A DNA stretch of 64,000 nucleotides, from contig NZ_PJBZ01000069.1 of NCBI RefSeq assembly GCF_002835995.1, positions 58,043 through 122,042 of the forward strand, written 5' to 3'. The first letter of the stretch is position 1. Every line of letters begins with the position of its first letter. Origin of the DNA: Psychromonas sp. Urea-02u-13. Lineage in GTDB: Bacteria > Pseudomonadota > Gammaproteobacteria > Enterobacterales > Psychromonadaceae. A program made the position numbers and the translations under genes. A model generated the notes under the pieces. It was not told the DNA's origin and did no database searches. It saw only the letters and a list, made by a program, of their open reading frames with translations. Positions 55,442-63,797 of the stretch are shown here, piece by piece.

Positions 55442-56881
55442 TTAGACTTGTCCTTTTTTGGCCGCAGGAAGTGTCACTTTAAAGGTATTGTTATGGTGAG
55501 TTTGATAAGGCAATAGTTCAATTTTACCCTGGTGTGATTTTATAATATCTAAAGCAATCGACATACCGAGTCCTGCACCATCACCTCTGCCTGTTTCTCC
55601 TCTGAAAAACTTTTCGAATATATTCTCTCTAATATTTTCTGAGATCGCGCCACCGCTATCACTTATCTGCACCTCAATGATCTCCTGTGATGGATAATAA
55701 ACCTGTGTGATCATGATTTGTGAGTGCTGGCCAGAATAACGGATAGCATTATCAATAATATTATTAAACAAAATGCCCAGAAAGGTCGGCTCCCCGATCA
55801 TAAAGAGTTCTTTTTCAGACTCAAAAATAATTTCTTGTTGTTGCTTTAAGGCAATAGGCACAAGGTTCGCAATAACCTCTTGAATTAATAGCGTTGAATC
55901 AACCGGGTTAAGTTGCAACTGCTTTTGTCCTTCAACACGCGACAGCATGAGTAACTGTTGGATAAGTCGGTCTGTGCGGTCAATGCCCGCTAATATTTGC
56001 TTTAAGTCATTATCTAATTGTATTTTGTTTTGGCTGTTTAATGCATTTTCTGCATTGAGTTTTAACACTGTGAGCGGGGTTTTAAGCTCATGGGCGGCGG
56101 TACGTGTTAAGCGTCTTTCTCGTTGCCAAGCATTGTCTAACTCATTGAGTAAATAGTTTAGTTGAGCAACTAAAGGCTGTAATTCGCGGGTAGGCGTGGT
56201 GACCGTTATTTCATCTAAGTGATTTATATTTCGCTGTGCAATCGCGAGGCGTAATTCATCAATGGGTCTGAGCAACTTATTAATTAGCCAAGTGAGCATC
56301 AGCGCAAGCGAAGGGATTAAAAAAAGCAACGGTAGGGCGGTCGACATTGCAATTTCATTGACCAACTCTTTTCGAATGGATTGTCGTTCTGCAACAATTA
56401 AATAAATAGTTTTATTTTCTTTGGATAAGTTCAGTTGAAAATAGCGCCACTTTTGTTGCTTAACCGTGGTAAATGCAAAACCCTCTTTTTCCTCTTTTCC
56501 TAAAAATTGTGTGGGGGCACCTTGTGATTTTAGCGCTATTTTATCATCCATATAAAACTGGAAGAGGATATTCTGCTCGTAAGGGTGACCGTAGGGGGTT
56601 ACGGTATCGTCATCATTGTTAGCAAAACGGAGAATATCACTGAGATGTTCATCATAATGTAAGGTTTTATTATTGTTCAACGCATCGACTAGAATCGGTG
56701 CGCTGAGTGCAAGTACCTTAGCTGATTGAGCAAGGCGAGCATCATAAACTTCATCGATTTCACTGCGCGTTTCAGCGAAGATGAATGTCCAAGATATCAA
56801 TATCATTAGGGAAACTGTCAATACGCTGGAAACGATTAAACGTTTCTTGATGGAGAAGGGGGATCTCGGTTTATTTTTCAA
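55442..56881 (-). CDS. Sensor histidine kinase, QseC/PmrB-like
   Basis: The 479-residue kinase has two membrane helices (about residues 14-34 and 178-200) around a periplasmic sensor of some 140 residues. A HAMP-like linker follows, then the H-box RTAAHELKTPLTVLKLN with the phospho-accepting His, the N-box NNIIDNAIRYS and the G-box GDGAGLGMSIALDII. It overlaps the response-regulator gene by 11 bases. It is the last gene of the six-gene operon. The signal is unknown. Confidence 0.92.
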   Translation of the reverse strand: MKNKPRSPFSIKKRLIVSSVLTVSLMILISWTFIFAETRSEIDEVYDARLAQSAKVLALSAPILVDALNNNKTLHYDEHLSDILRFANNDDDTVTPYGHPYEQNILFQFYMDDKIALKSQGAPTQFLGKEEKEGFAFTTVKQQKWRYFQLNLSKENKTIYLIVAERQSIRKELVNEIAMSTALPLLFLIPSLALMLTWLINKLLRPIDELRLAIAQRNINHLDEITVTTPTRELQPLVAQLNYLLNELDNAWQRERRLTRTAAHELKTPLTVLKLNAENALNSQNKIQLDNDLKQILAGIDRTDRLIQQLLMLSRVEGQKQLQLNPVDSTLLIQEVIANLVPIALKQQQEIIFESEKELFMIGEPTFLGILFNNIIDNAIRYSGQHSQIMITQVYYPSQEIIEVQISDSGGAISENIRENIFEKFFRGETGRGDGAGLGMSIALDIIKSHQGKIELLPYQTHHNNTFKVTLPAAKKGQV

Positions 56882-57527
56882 TGATATATCCTACGCCACG
56901 AATGTTTTTAATAAAACTACTGTCAATTTTCTTACGTAAGTTATGAATATGTACTTCAATGGTATTTTCACTCGCCATCTCATCCCAGCCATGCAAACTT
57001 TGTTGTAATTTATCTTTACTGAGTACTCTGCCTGCTTTGGTGACGAGTGTAGATAACAGTTTAAATTCATTTTTAGTGAGTTTGATGGGTAAGCCAAGAT
57101 ATTCAACATGGTTGTTTACTAAGGATATTTTTAGGCCATTTAGTTCAATGGTGGACTCGACGTTACCCGCGACACGACGAATTAATACACGCAGTCGTGC
57201 TAAAAACTCACGCAGTGAAAAGGGTTTTACTAAATAATCGTCAGCACCTCCATCTAGCCCTTTTACACGATCGTCAATATCATCACGAGCGGTCAGTATT
57301 AATATCGGCAGCGTATGTCCGGCATGGCGCAACTGGCGTAAAACCTCTAATCCATCAATATCAGGTAGCGTTAAATCAAGAATAACCGCCAGAAATTCTT
57401 CGCTATGTAGCGCTAACTCTACTGGCTTGCCTAATTGTAACCAATCAACTGTGTAGCCATGTCGGGACAAGGACTCCACTATTGACTCGCCAAGCATCTG
57501 ATCATCTTCAACCAATAACAGTCGCAT
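56871..57527 (-). CDS. OmpR-family response regulator, QseB/PmrA-like
   Basis: The 218-residue regulator has a receiver domain with acidic residues VEDDQ, the phospho-acceptor Asp in AVILDLTLPDIDG (near 51) and the Lys in DDYLVKPFSLREF. The winged-helix DNA-binding domain has RVLSKDKLQQSLHGWDE and ENTIEVHIHNLRKKI, close to QseB/PmrA. It starts 2 bases after the TPR gene ends. A PmrA-type box is found upstream of the operon, so autoregulation is likely. Confidence 0.93.
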   Translation of the reverse strand: MRLLLVEDDQMLGESIVESLSRHGYTVDWLQLGKPVELALHSEEFLAVILDLTLPDIDGLEVLRQLRHAGHTLPILILTARDDIDDRVKGLDGGADDYLVKPFSLREFLARLRVLIRRVAGNVESTIELNGLKISLVNNHVEYLGLPIKLTKNEFKLLSTLVTKAGRVLSKDKLQQSLHGWDEMASENTIEVHIHNLRKKIDSSFIKNIRGVGYIIEK

Positions 57528-57529
57528 CG

Positions 57530-58195
57530 TTACATTAACTCCTTAAGCTTGCCCTGTATTTCTTGCTGACGGCCTTTATCTGCAAGTGGACGATCTGGAC
57601 GTGGGGTCGCTTGTTGTGCTTTTTTGAAGTATTCAATGGCTTCTAATTTACGGCCATCTTCATATAAAAAATCGGCATAAAAATAGTTAGCATCAATACC
57701 GTCGGGATTAACGGCTAATGCTTTCTTAAACATTTTTTCAGCTTTTTTATCGCTACCAAAAGCTAACGGCCAACCAGGTACTTGGTAATATAAAGAGCCT
57801 AAACTGGTATATGCGGAGCCATTAAGTGCTGTCGGTTCATCTGCAATGACTTGTTCAAATAATTGCTTCGCTTGTTTTACTAATGATAAGGCATCGAAGC
57901 CACCTTTAGCACCTGCTAATGAGCTTTTATTGATCGCTAGCCACACTTTTAATTCATTACTTGTCGGATTGCTAGCGAATGCCTGTTCATTCTCTTTGAC
58001 AAGGTGCTGAAGGCAATTCGTTTTACTCTCTTGATCTACTATTTCATATTGGCAAGCCGCCCATTGATGTTGGATATCCAACAAATTTTGATTGGCTGCA
58101 TTAGCCAAAAGTGGGAGGCTGAGTAGGGATAAAGTAATGCCCATAGTGAGTTTCTTGATAACGTGATTTTGTTTTATAAAATTAAGTGCTTTCAT
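57530..58195 (-). CDS. Exported tetratricopeptide protein
   Basis: The protein of about 221 residues has a signal peptide (KKLTMGITLSLLSLPLLANA, cut near residue 34), two N-terminal cysteines (WAACQYE and KTNCLQH) and TPR-like helix pairs (AYTSLGSLYYQVPGW; KMFKKALAVNPDGIDANYFY; LEAIEYFKKAQQATPR). It probably acts in the periplasm as a binding scaffold. The ATG at 58195 is favoured because AGGT lies about 8 bases upstream. A GTG 9 bases earlier is possible. It overlaps the dehydrogenase gene by 14 bases. Confidence 0.78.
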   Translation of the reverse strand: MKALNFIKQNHVIKKLTMGITLSLLSLPLLANAANQNLLDIQHQWAACQYEIVDQESKTNCLQHLVKENEQAFASNPTSNELKVWLAINKSSLAGAKGGFDALSLVKQAKQLFEQVIADEPTALNGSAYTSLGSLYYQVPGWPLAFGSDKKAEKMFKKALAVNPDGIDANYFYADFLYEDGRKLEAIEYFKKAQQATPRPDRPLADKGRQQEIQGKLKELM

Positions 58196-59012
58196 GTTGT
58201 TCACCTTGCGTAGAGGGGCTGTTTAAAAAAGAGTTAATTGTGTCTTGTTGCTTATAAATTGAAGCAGAGACTAAATTTGGAAAGAGCTGGTTAATCCGTG
58301 CAAATAACTTTTCTGGCCAACCAATCCAGCGTGTATTTATCTCTTTTTGTAAGACTTCGAGCACATTTTTAGCAACAATTTCAGGTGTATCGGTTTGATT
58401 ACCCAATTGCTTGTTGAGTGCATTAACGTGTAAATTATTTAATGTGGTTTGAGTGGCTCTTGGTGCTAAATAAAAGACATTAATACCCGTGCCTTTTAGT
58501 TCGCGTTGTAACGCTTCACTAAAACGGTGTAATCCTGACTTAGCTGCGCAATAGCTGCTGTAACCCGGGTAACCGATTGAGCCAAAAGTAGATCCTATAT
58601 TGAGAATAAAACCAGGACGATTTAGCCAGCCTAATGCTAATTTACTGAGGATGATGGGGCTGGTTAAATTAATGTTTAGCTCATCAATAATCGATTTTGT
58701 ATTACGCTCAGAGAGCAATGCAAATTGATTACAGCCTGCATTATTGATGATGCCATCGATATCAATACCTTGCTGAGAGTACGTTTTACATTGCTTATCG
58801 ATATAATCTAAACCATTGGTTTCACTGATATCACAGACAACAATACGATGTTTGCAGGCATTGTTAAGGCTGCCTTTGAGTTGTTCAAGTTTTGATTGGT
58901 CTCGACCGATTAAAACTAAGTAACAACCCGCTTGTGCAAGTGCTTTTGCCATTGCACTGCCTATTCCGCCAGTGGCCCCTGTGAGCAGTATGGTTTTCTG
59001 TTGTAGTTGCAT
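58182..59012 (-). CDS. Short-chain dehydrogenase/reductase
   Basis: The 276-residue SDR shows the cofactor motif TGATGGIGSAMAKAL at the N-terminus, the structural NNAGCNQF, and the catalytic Ser-Tyr-Lys in NIGSTFGSIGYPGYSSYCAAKSG. The C-terminal part (WIGWPEKLFARINQLFP) resembles SDRs that act on lipid-derived substrates. In this operon it may reduce or oxidise a product of the upstream adenylating/diiron enzyme. It starts 9 bases after that gene. Confidence 0.9.
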   Translation of the reverse strand: MQLQQKTILLTGATGGIGSAMAKALAQAGCYLVLIGRDQSKLEQLKGSLNNACKHRIVVCDISETNGLDYIDKQCKTYSQQGIDIDGIINNAGCNQFALLSERNTKSIIDELNINLTSPIILSKLALGWLNRPGFILNIGSTFGSIGYPGYSSYCAAKSGLHRFSEALQRELKGTGINVFYLAPRATQTTLNNLHVNALNKQLGNQTDTPEIVAKNVLEVLQKEINTRWIGWPEKLFARINQLFPNLVSASIYKQQDTINSFLNSPSTQGEQHEST

Positions 59013-59021
59013 TATTGCTCC

Positions 59022-61253
59022 TTAAGCGACCTGCGCAATAGGGTTAGGGGAGGTGACTGTGAGTTGTTCTAGCATTTTCCCGTATAAGCTAAACACCCTA
59101 TTTGCTCCCTCGATCACTGCTTGTTGATCCTCTTTATTGGTTATGTTGTTCATCAGTGATTCAAATAACTTAATATGCTCTTGATCGAGTGTGCTATGCG
59201 ACGATAAATAGCTCATTGCAGAGTCGGGTAAAGCGAGTGTTTCTTGTACTAGTGAAGCGATATTTCCACCGACGCTGACACTGGTGCCTTCTAATACCCA
59301 GACCATGCCAAAAAAGGCCATCGGGTTACGGCGATCAATCTGGTGATAAAGGTAAGCGATCATCAACTCGATAGGTTCGCTTACTTTGCCTTGCTGCTGA
59401 TTATTACGAACATATTCTGCATTTTCACCACAGGCGTTAATATCATTTAATATCCACTCATGATGGCCTTTTTCTTCTTCAATATACTCACCAATTGCGC
59501 TACGTAACCATTCATAATGCTCTGGTAATCTTGCGCCACACGCCATTAATAATGGCACCGTGTGTTTTACGTGGTGGTAAGCTTGGGTCAAAAAGTTGGT
59601 ATAGAGGGCTAAGGAAATTTGTTTCTGCTGACAGGCTGCAAAAATAGGCGCTTGATACATCGCTTGTTGCGCATCGAATGTCGCCGTTTTTAGTTGCTCA
59701 AAAAAAGGTGTTGAGTGGTTCATCATATTTCCCTTAGGGTTAATGTCACAGTGACGAATATCAATAATGGTTAATTCATTAGTTACTTGTTGGGTTTCAT
59801 TTACCTGCTGGATCTCTTTTAAAAGCTTGCTAAATTCAGGGCGTCGAGGTCGACCATTACTGGTTAATAAATCGGGGTAATAAGTAAAGTCGCGACAGAG
59901 AACTATTTTGTGGATAGCAGCATAATCTGGATTTTGTTGATTGAAGGCCTGAATCGTTTTAATTAACTTACTTTTTTGAATATCTTGATTAACGATAAAT
60001 GCGCTTAATTGATCCTCTTCATCACCCAGTACGACTAATTTTCGTAAATCAGGGTAAGATTGTGCTTCGGATTCCAGCCATTCTGGGCTGATATTTCGCC
60101 CAAAAGGGGTGATCACAACATTCTTTTTTCGACCATTGATATGTAAAAATTGTTGCTCGTCTAAATAACCAAGATCACCCGTATGAATCGATGTTTCTGC
60201 TAAGGGTTGCCCGAGGTAACCGAGCATATTTGCACCACTCACTAAAATTTCGCCATCGGCTGCAATGTTTATGGAGCAATGCTTTAATACTCTTCCACAA
60301 CTCCCTATTTTGTTAAAACGGGGACTATTTAAACTCACTACGGAACCACATTCCGATAAACCATACCCCTCATAAACGGGAATACCTTGATGACAGGCTT
60401 TTTTTATCAAGGCGGAAGCGACCCGAGCACCACCTACCGCAACAAAGCATAAGGGCTTGATGAGATCAGGTTGTGTTTCTGAAATATGAATAAGTGCGAC
60501 GAGCAATGCAGGTGTTAATACCAAGCTTTGGGGTTTAAATTTCGTTAAGGCTTGTATAAAGAGTGCAATGTCAAACTCACTTGAACCGATTAAACCGACC
60601 GATTTACCTGCTTTAATAATGCAAGTGACACCGAGTAATAACGGCACATATAAGCCGCTTATATTTTCTAATAAAGTAGATAAAGGCAATAATACTAAAT
60701 GGCGTGATGGCAGATTTTCTTCAGAGAAGGTATCAGCTAATGTTTGTGTTACTTGTTGCAAATGCAACTGGCTTAAACAGACTCCTTTAGGTTGCCCCGT
60801 AGAGCCTGAGGTAAAGGTGATTTTTGCTGTTTGCGCTAAGACAGAGGTCTCCGTTGCTAGTGGCTTGAGCTTTATAACAGGCATTCCTGATAATACAGAT
60901 TGAGCTTGCTGGTGGTATTCAGGCCAATCGCCAATGATCAGGTCAACATTCGCAGAGGTTAAAATATGTGTCACTTGCGCTGTTGTAAAAAACAGAGGCA
61001 CGGGCACAATCACTATCTCTGCGAGTAAGCAGGCAATATCAATAATGGCCCAATCAATGCTGTTCTCTGCACGTAGCGCAATGCACGTTACATTAAGGGT
61101 TAATAAAACCTCTTTAGTCGCTGATATTTCAGACCAGAGTTGCTGATAAGTGAGTGTCTCATTCGCAAGGCTATTATAACGTTCACCGATGAAAGCGACT
61201 TTGTTAGGGGCTTGCTCAGCAAGTGTCTGAATGGTGCTAAATAATGTTTTCAT
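59022..61253 (-). CDS. Acyl-adenylating enzyme fused to a heme-oxygenase-like diiron domain
   Basis: The 743-residue fusion has two modules. Residues 1 to about 480 are an ANL adenylating enzyme: KITFTSGSTGQPKGVCLS (A3), YEGYGLSECGSVVSLNSP and HTGDLGYLDEQQFLHINGRK (A7/A8). In the last core motif, NGRPRRPEF, the usual Lys is R468. Residues 510-743 form a helical TenA/heme-oxygenase-like domain. E594, H597/H598, E655, H686, D690 and H693 are spaced like diiron ligands of the HDO family. ATG codons at 59726/59723 preceded by AAGGGAAAT mark a possible internal start for the second module. It starts 2 bases after the hemolysin-family gene. Confidence 0.85.
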   Translation of the reverse strand: MKTLFSTIQTLAEQAPNKVAFIGERYNSLANETLTYQQLWSEISATKEVLLTLNVTCIALRAENSIDWAIIDIACLLAEIVIVPVPLFFTTAQVTHILTSANVDLIIGDWPEYHQQAQSVLSGMPVIKLKPLATETSVLAQTAKITFTSGSTGQPKGVCLSQLHLQQVTQTLADTFSEENLPSRHLVLLPLSTLLENISGLYVPLLLGVTCIIKAGKSVGLIGSSEFDIALFIQALTKFKPQSLVLTPALLVALIHISETQPDLIKPLCFVAVGGARVASALIKKACHQGIPVYEGYGLSECGSVVSLNSPRFNKIGSCGRVLKHCSINIAADGEILVSGANMLGYLGQPLAETSIHTGDLGYLDEQQFLHINGRKKNVVITPFGRNISPEWLESEAQSYPDLRKLVVLGDEEDQLSAFIVNQDIQKSKLIKTIQAFNQQNPDYAAIHKIVLCRDFTYYPDLLTSNGRPRRPEFSKLLKEIQQVNETQQVTNELTIIDIRHCDINPKGNMMNHSTPFFEQLKTATFDAQQAMYQAPIFAACQQKQISLALYTNFLTQAYHHVKHTVPLLMACGARLPEHYEWLRSAIGEYIEEEKGHHEWILNDINACGENAEYVRNNQQQGKVSEPIELMIAYLYHQIDRRNPMAFFGMVWVLEGTSVSVGGNIASLVQETLALPDSAMSYLSSHSTLDQEHIKLFESLMNNITNKEDQQAVIEGANRVFSLYGKMLEQLTVTSPNPIAQVA

Positions 61254-61255
61254 GC

Positions 61256-61876
61256 TTATCCCGCCCTTTTTTTATTGATATTGCGCTGTTGTGAAAGTTG
61301 CAATAGTTGTTCAAGTCCTTGCTTAATGTTTCCTGCAGAGACTTTGGGCTGGTGATGGTAATAGGTTCCCCATTTATATTGTGCATCTGTAACGCTCGCT
61401 GAGTTTGCATTTGCCAATATAGTTGGCTGTAAACCCAAGCGACACATCATTACGTATAAAGGATCTGTCGCGGTGAAAATACACCACTCGTAACCTAATG
61501 CGACAAGGTGCTCTGCCATTAACATAAAGTGCATTGGGGACATGCCATGAGAAAACGACGCTAACTGTCCAAATTCAATTAATTTATGACGCTCGATAAT
61601 TTGCCCAAATTCATTACTCATCATGTCATTTGCTGGTTTATCTAAATATTGTTCTAAAAACAGTGCTTCATCACTGGCAACACGATAGCCACAAGCTGAG
61701 AGTAATTGTTGCTGTTGGTTATAAATGGCGACAAACATTGGCATAAACTCATCAACATGCGCATTAAACGCCTTTTCATAACGCGCTTGTATATAGGACT
61801 CAACGTGACTTCTATCGATATGGTTTTTATCTACAATGTGCAATTGAACCTGATCTCTTGAATTAATCTTTGTCAT
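61256..61876 (-). CDS. Thermostable-hemolysin family protein (T_hemolysin)
   Basis: The protein of about 206 residues resembles the Vibrio thermostable (delta) hemolysin family. Segments VESYIQARYEKAFNAHVDEFMP, MFVAIYNQQQQLLSACGYR, ALFLEQYLDKP, IIERHKLIEFGQLASF and GYEWCIFTATDPLYVMMCRLGLQP are characteristic. The pattern recalls an acyl- or acetyltransferase fold (GNAT/LuxI-like), so the hemolysin name may mislead. That is inference. The start at 61876 is chosen because GAGGA lies about 9 bases upstream. In-frame ATGs further upstream lack a well-spaced site. It is the first gene of the six-gene operon. Confidence 0.78.
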   Translation of the reverse strand: MTKINSRDQVQLHIVDKNHIDRSHVESYIQARYEKAFNAHVDEFMPMFVAIYNQQQQLLSACGYRVASDEALFLEQYLDKPANDMMSNEFGQIIERHKLIEFGQLASFSHGMSPMHFMLMAEHLVALGYEWCIFTATDPLYVMMCRLGLQPTILANANSASVTDAQYKWGTYYHHQPKVSAGNIKQGLEQLLQLSQQRNINKKRAG

Positions 61877-61908
61877 GATTTCCATTCCTCTGTTTGTCTG
61901 TTGAATGA

Positions 61909-61941
61909 ACAATAGGAAATGAAACTTAATGGAAACTTAAG
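61909..61941 (-). promoter_or_regulatory. PmrA/QseB-type box and promoter of the six-gene operon
   Basis: CTTAAT-GGAAA-CTTAAG (61925-61941, plus strand) matches the direct-repeat PmrA box. Read on the minus strand, TTAAG repeats with 11-base phase. A -10 candidate (TATTGT on the minus strand, 61914-61909) lies 10 bases downstream, so the box covers the -35 position, as in PmrA-activated promoters. The operon encodes a QseB/PmrA-like regulator. Confidence 0.65.
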
Positions 61942-62203
61942 ATGGCATGGATATTTTCAAATTAATTTTTTGGGGGATACGTTGATAGTGGAATATTGAA
62001 GCTGATGCGCAGGGGGGCGCGCCTATTATGTTGGACGATGAGACTCGTTTATAAAAGGTGTAACGTCTTTGATGACAAGGTTTTCTGTCATGCAGCGCAA
62101 AGCGACTCTTAGGTATTTTGGCTAAATGGTTAGCGGAGAAAATACTAGTACTCTATTTTTTTTACGTTATAGTTTGTTTTTTGAATACAATGGAATGCCT
62201 ACA
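61942..62203. other. Intergenic region with a small inverted repeat
   Basis: This gap between divergent genes holds ATGACA/TGTCAT (62072-62077/62086-62091) and a GC-rich patch near 62010. The promoter of the small exported protein is probably the AT-rich stretch just before 62190. I see no other gene. Confidence 0.4.
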
Positions 62204-62455
62204 ATGAAAAAATTTGCACTTATTACCATCGCGACACTGTTCTTTTCAACTAATGCGCTGGCGGTTGATTTCGGTAAATTAACAGAGTCAGTTGATACAG
62301 AGAAAGCGGCTGCTTCAGTGGATACGGATAAGTTACAAAAATCAGTGCAAGGTGAAGAGATTGATTATAAAAAAGTGGTTGACTCTGTAGATAAAGAAAA
62401 AGCGGTTGATTCAATCGATACTAAAAAAGCAACAGAAGCATTATTAGCAGATTAA
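62204..62455 (+). CDS. Small exported protein with SVD repeats
   Basis: The 83-residue protein has a signal peptide (MKKFALITIATLFFSTNALA) and a highly charged mature part of about 63 residues. This is built from degenerate 10-12 residue units (SVDTEKAAA, SVDTDKLQK, SVDKEKAVD, SIDTKKATE), probably helical. I do not know the function. The start at 62204 is chosen because it gives a clean signal peptide. A longer frame would add 26 residues. It is divergent from the six-gene operon and convergent with the porin gene. Confidence 0.65.
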   Translation: MKKFALITIATLFFSTNALAVDFGKLTESVDTEKAAASVDTDKLQKSVQGEEIDYKKVVDSVDKEKAVDSIDTKKATEALLAD

Positions 62456-62515
62456 TTATTAATTATTAATTAATAGTTATTAGTTATTAACTATTAATTA
62501 TTAGTTAAGAAGCAT
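62456..62515 (+). repeat. AT-rich palindromic repeat (TTAATTATTAATTA)
   Basis: About 60 bases of interleaved TTAATTATTAATTAATAG and TTAGTTATTAACTATTAATT units follow the stop codon. They resemble the TTAGCTATTAGC repeats elsewhere in the window but lack G/C. Confidence 0.6.
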
Positions 62516-62556
62516 AAAAAAAGCGCCTTACTTGGAAAAGTAAGGCGCTTTTTTTT
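62516..62556. terminator. Bidirectional terminator between small gene and fadL-like gene
   Basis: AAAAAAAGCGCCTTACTT pairs with AAGTAAGGCGCTTTTTTT around a GGAA loop. It can end transcripts from both convergent genes. Confidence 0.95.
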
Positions 62557-62567
62557 AATCAATTGTT

Positions 62568-63797
62568 TTAGAAACTGTGGCTATATTGCACGGCGACTAA
62601 AATCGCATTAGCACGTGTTGTACCGGTAATTTGTGAAACGCCCTCTGTCGATTCAGTAACAAAAACATCTTGACCTACTAAGTAAGTTGCACCCAAGTCA
62701 AGATTAGAGTCATCGCTAAAGTGGTATGTAAAACCAGCTGAGAACCACTGTCTATCTGAGTCGGGTACTGAAGTCGAAGTGACTTCATCTTGAGCGCTTT
62801 GGTCATACATATAACCGCTACGTAGCGTCCAACTGTTGTTTAAATAATAAGTGCCACCTAATGAGAAATGCATTGCATCTTTCCATTGGTATTCATTTAA
62901 TGTGCCATGTGCTTTAGAGTCTAAAGTATCAAAAGCACCCCAGCCTATCCATTGCACACTATAATGTACTGCAAATTTACTATCGGTTAAGCGGTGGTAA
63001 CCTGAAAACTCAGCCATATCAGGTAAAGGCATATATAAGGTATCGTCTTTGGCTGTTGTTCCATTGTAATAAATATCGCCTTCAGCTTCTAACTCTGGGC
63101 TGTAATGGTATGAAAGACCAAAGCGGTTATTTTCATTTAATTCAAATACAGTACCGAGGTTAAAACCTAAACCTACGCCAGAAGCATCAGCATTCAGTAC
63201 TTCCATCTTTTCAGGTGCACCAACATCTAAAGAACGCTCTAATTTACCTGTTCCATAAATAATGTCTAATCCACCACCCACGCTCCACTGCTGATTGATG
63301 CGGTAAGACGCTGCTAGCCCTAAATTTACGCTTTTAACATCCGTTAAACCACCGTACTCAGAGCCTGAAAAACTATCATCAAATTCAGTTTTAGTGCCAA
63401 AATTTGAATACAAGTTGATACCCACTGCAAACTGTTCATTTATTGGCACAATAAGGTGGATATTAGGAACCAATGAGGTATCACCGGCATCGTCATAGTT
63501 TGAACTTGTGCCACTAGGTGCAGTAGGGCCTACATAAGTTGCATCATTCACTTCAATTTCGGTCTTTAAAACATTTAAACCCAGAGAAAGCTCTGTTTTA
63601 TCAAACAGCGCCATTGCAGCTGCATTACGCGCCATTACGGAAGCGTTATCTGCAATGACGGCATCACCTGCAAATGCACGACCTAATCCTGTTGCTGACT
63701 GTGCGTTAAGCTGGAAGCCTGCTGCAATAACTTGTGTTGTGCTGAGTGCAAGTGCTGCAACAATAGCTGTTTTTGTAAATAGCGCTGTTTTTTTCAT
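62568..63797 (-). CDS. FadL-family outer-membrane long-chain fatty acid transporter
   Basis: The protein of about 409 residues has a signal peptide and starts its mature part with AAGFQLNAQSATGLGRAFAGDA, the FadL hatch region, followed by NAAAMALFDKTELSLG. Many amphipathic beta strands follow and the protein ends in VAVQYSHSF with terminal Phe, as in outer-membrane barrels. It imports hydrophobic compounds such as fatty acids. ATG at 63797 (MKKTALF) is chosen for the signal peptide. An ATG 12 bases earlier also exists. The region 63810-64000 shows no further gene. Confidence 0.9.
   Translation of the reverse strand: MKKTALFTKTAIVAALALSTTQVIAAGFQLNAQSATGLGRAFAGDAVIADNASVMARNAAAMALFDKTELSLGLNVLKTEIEVNDATYVGPTAPSGTSSNYDDAGDTSLVPNIHLIVPINEQFAVGINLYSNFGTKTEFDDSFSGSEYGGLTDVKSVNLGLAASYRINQQWSVGGGLDIIYGTGKLERSLDVGAPEKMEVLNADASGVGLGFNLGTVFELNENNRFGLSYHYSPELEAEGDIYYNGTTAKDDTLYMPLPDMAEFSGYHRLTDSKFAVHYSVQWIGWGAFDTLDSKAHGTLNEYQWKDAMHFSLGGTYYLNNSWTLRSGYMYDQSAQDEVTSTSVPDSDRQWFSAGFTYHFSDDSNLDLGATYLVGQDVFVTESTEGVSQITGTTRANAILVAVQYSHSF

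Noticed and set aside
55442..57527. Two-component pair as CusRS controlling the adjacent copper operon
   Set aside because: The pair is at the end of a different operon on the opposite strand, its closest resemblance is QseBC/PmrAB, and the copper operon has a MerR-type promoter. A cross-link cannot be excluded.
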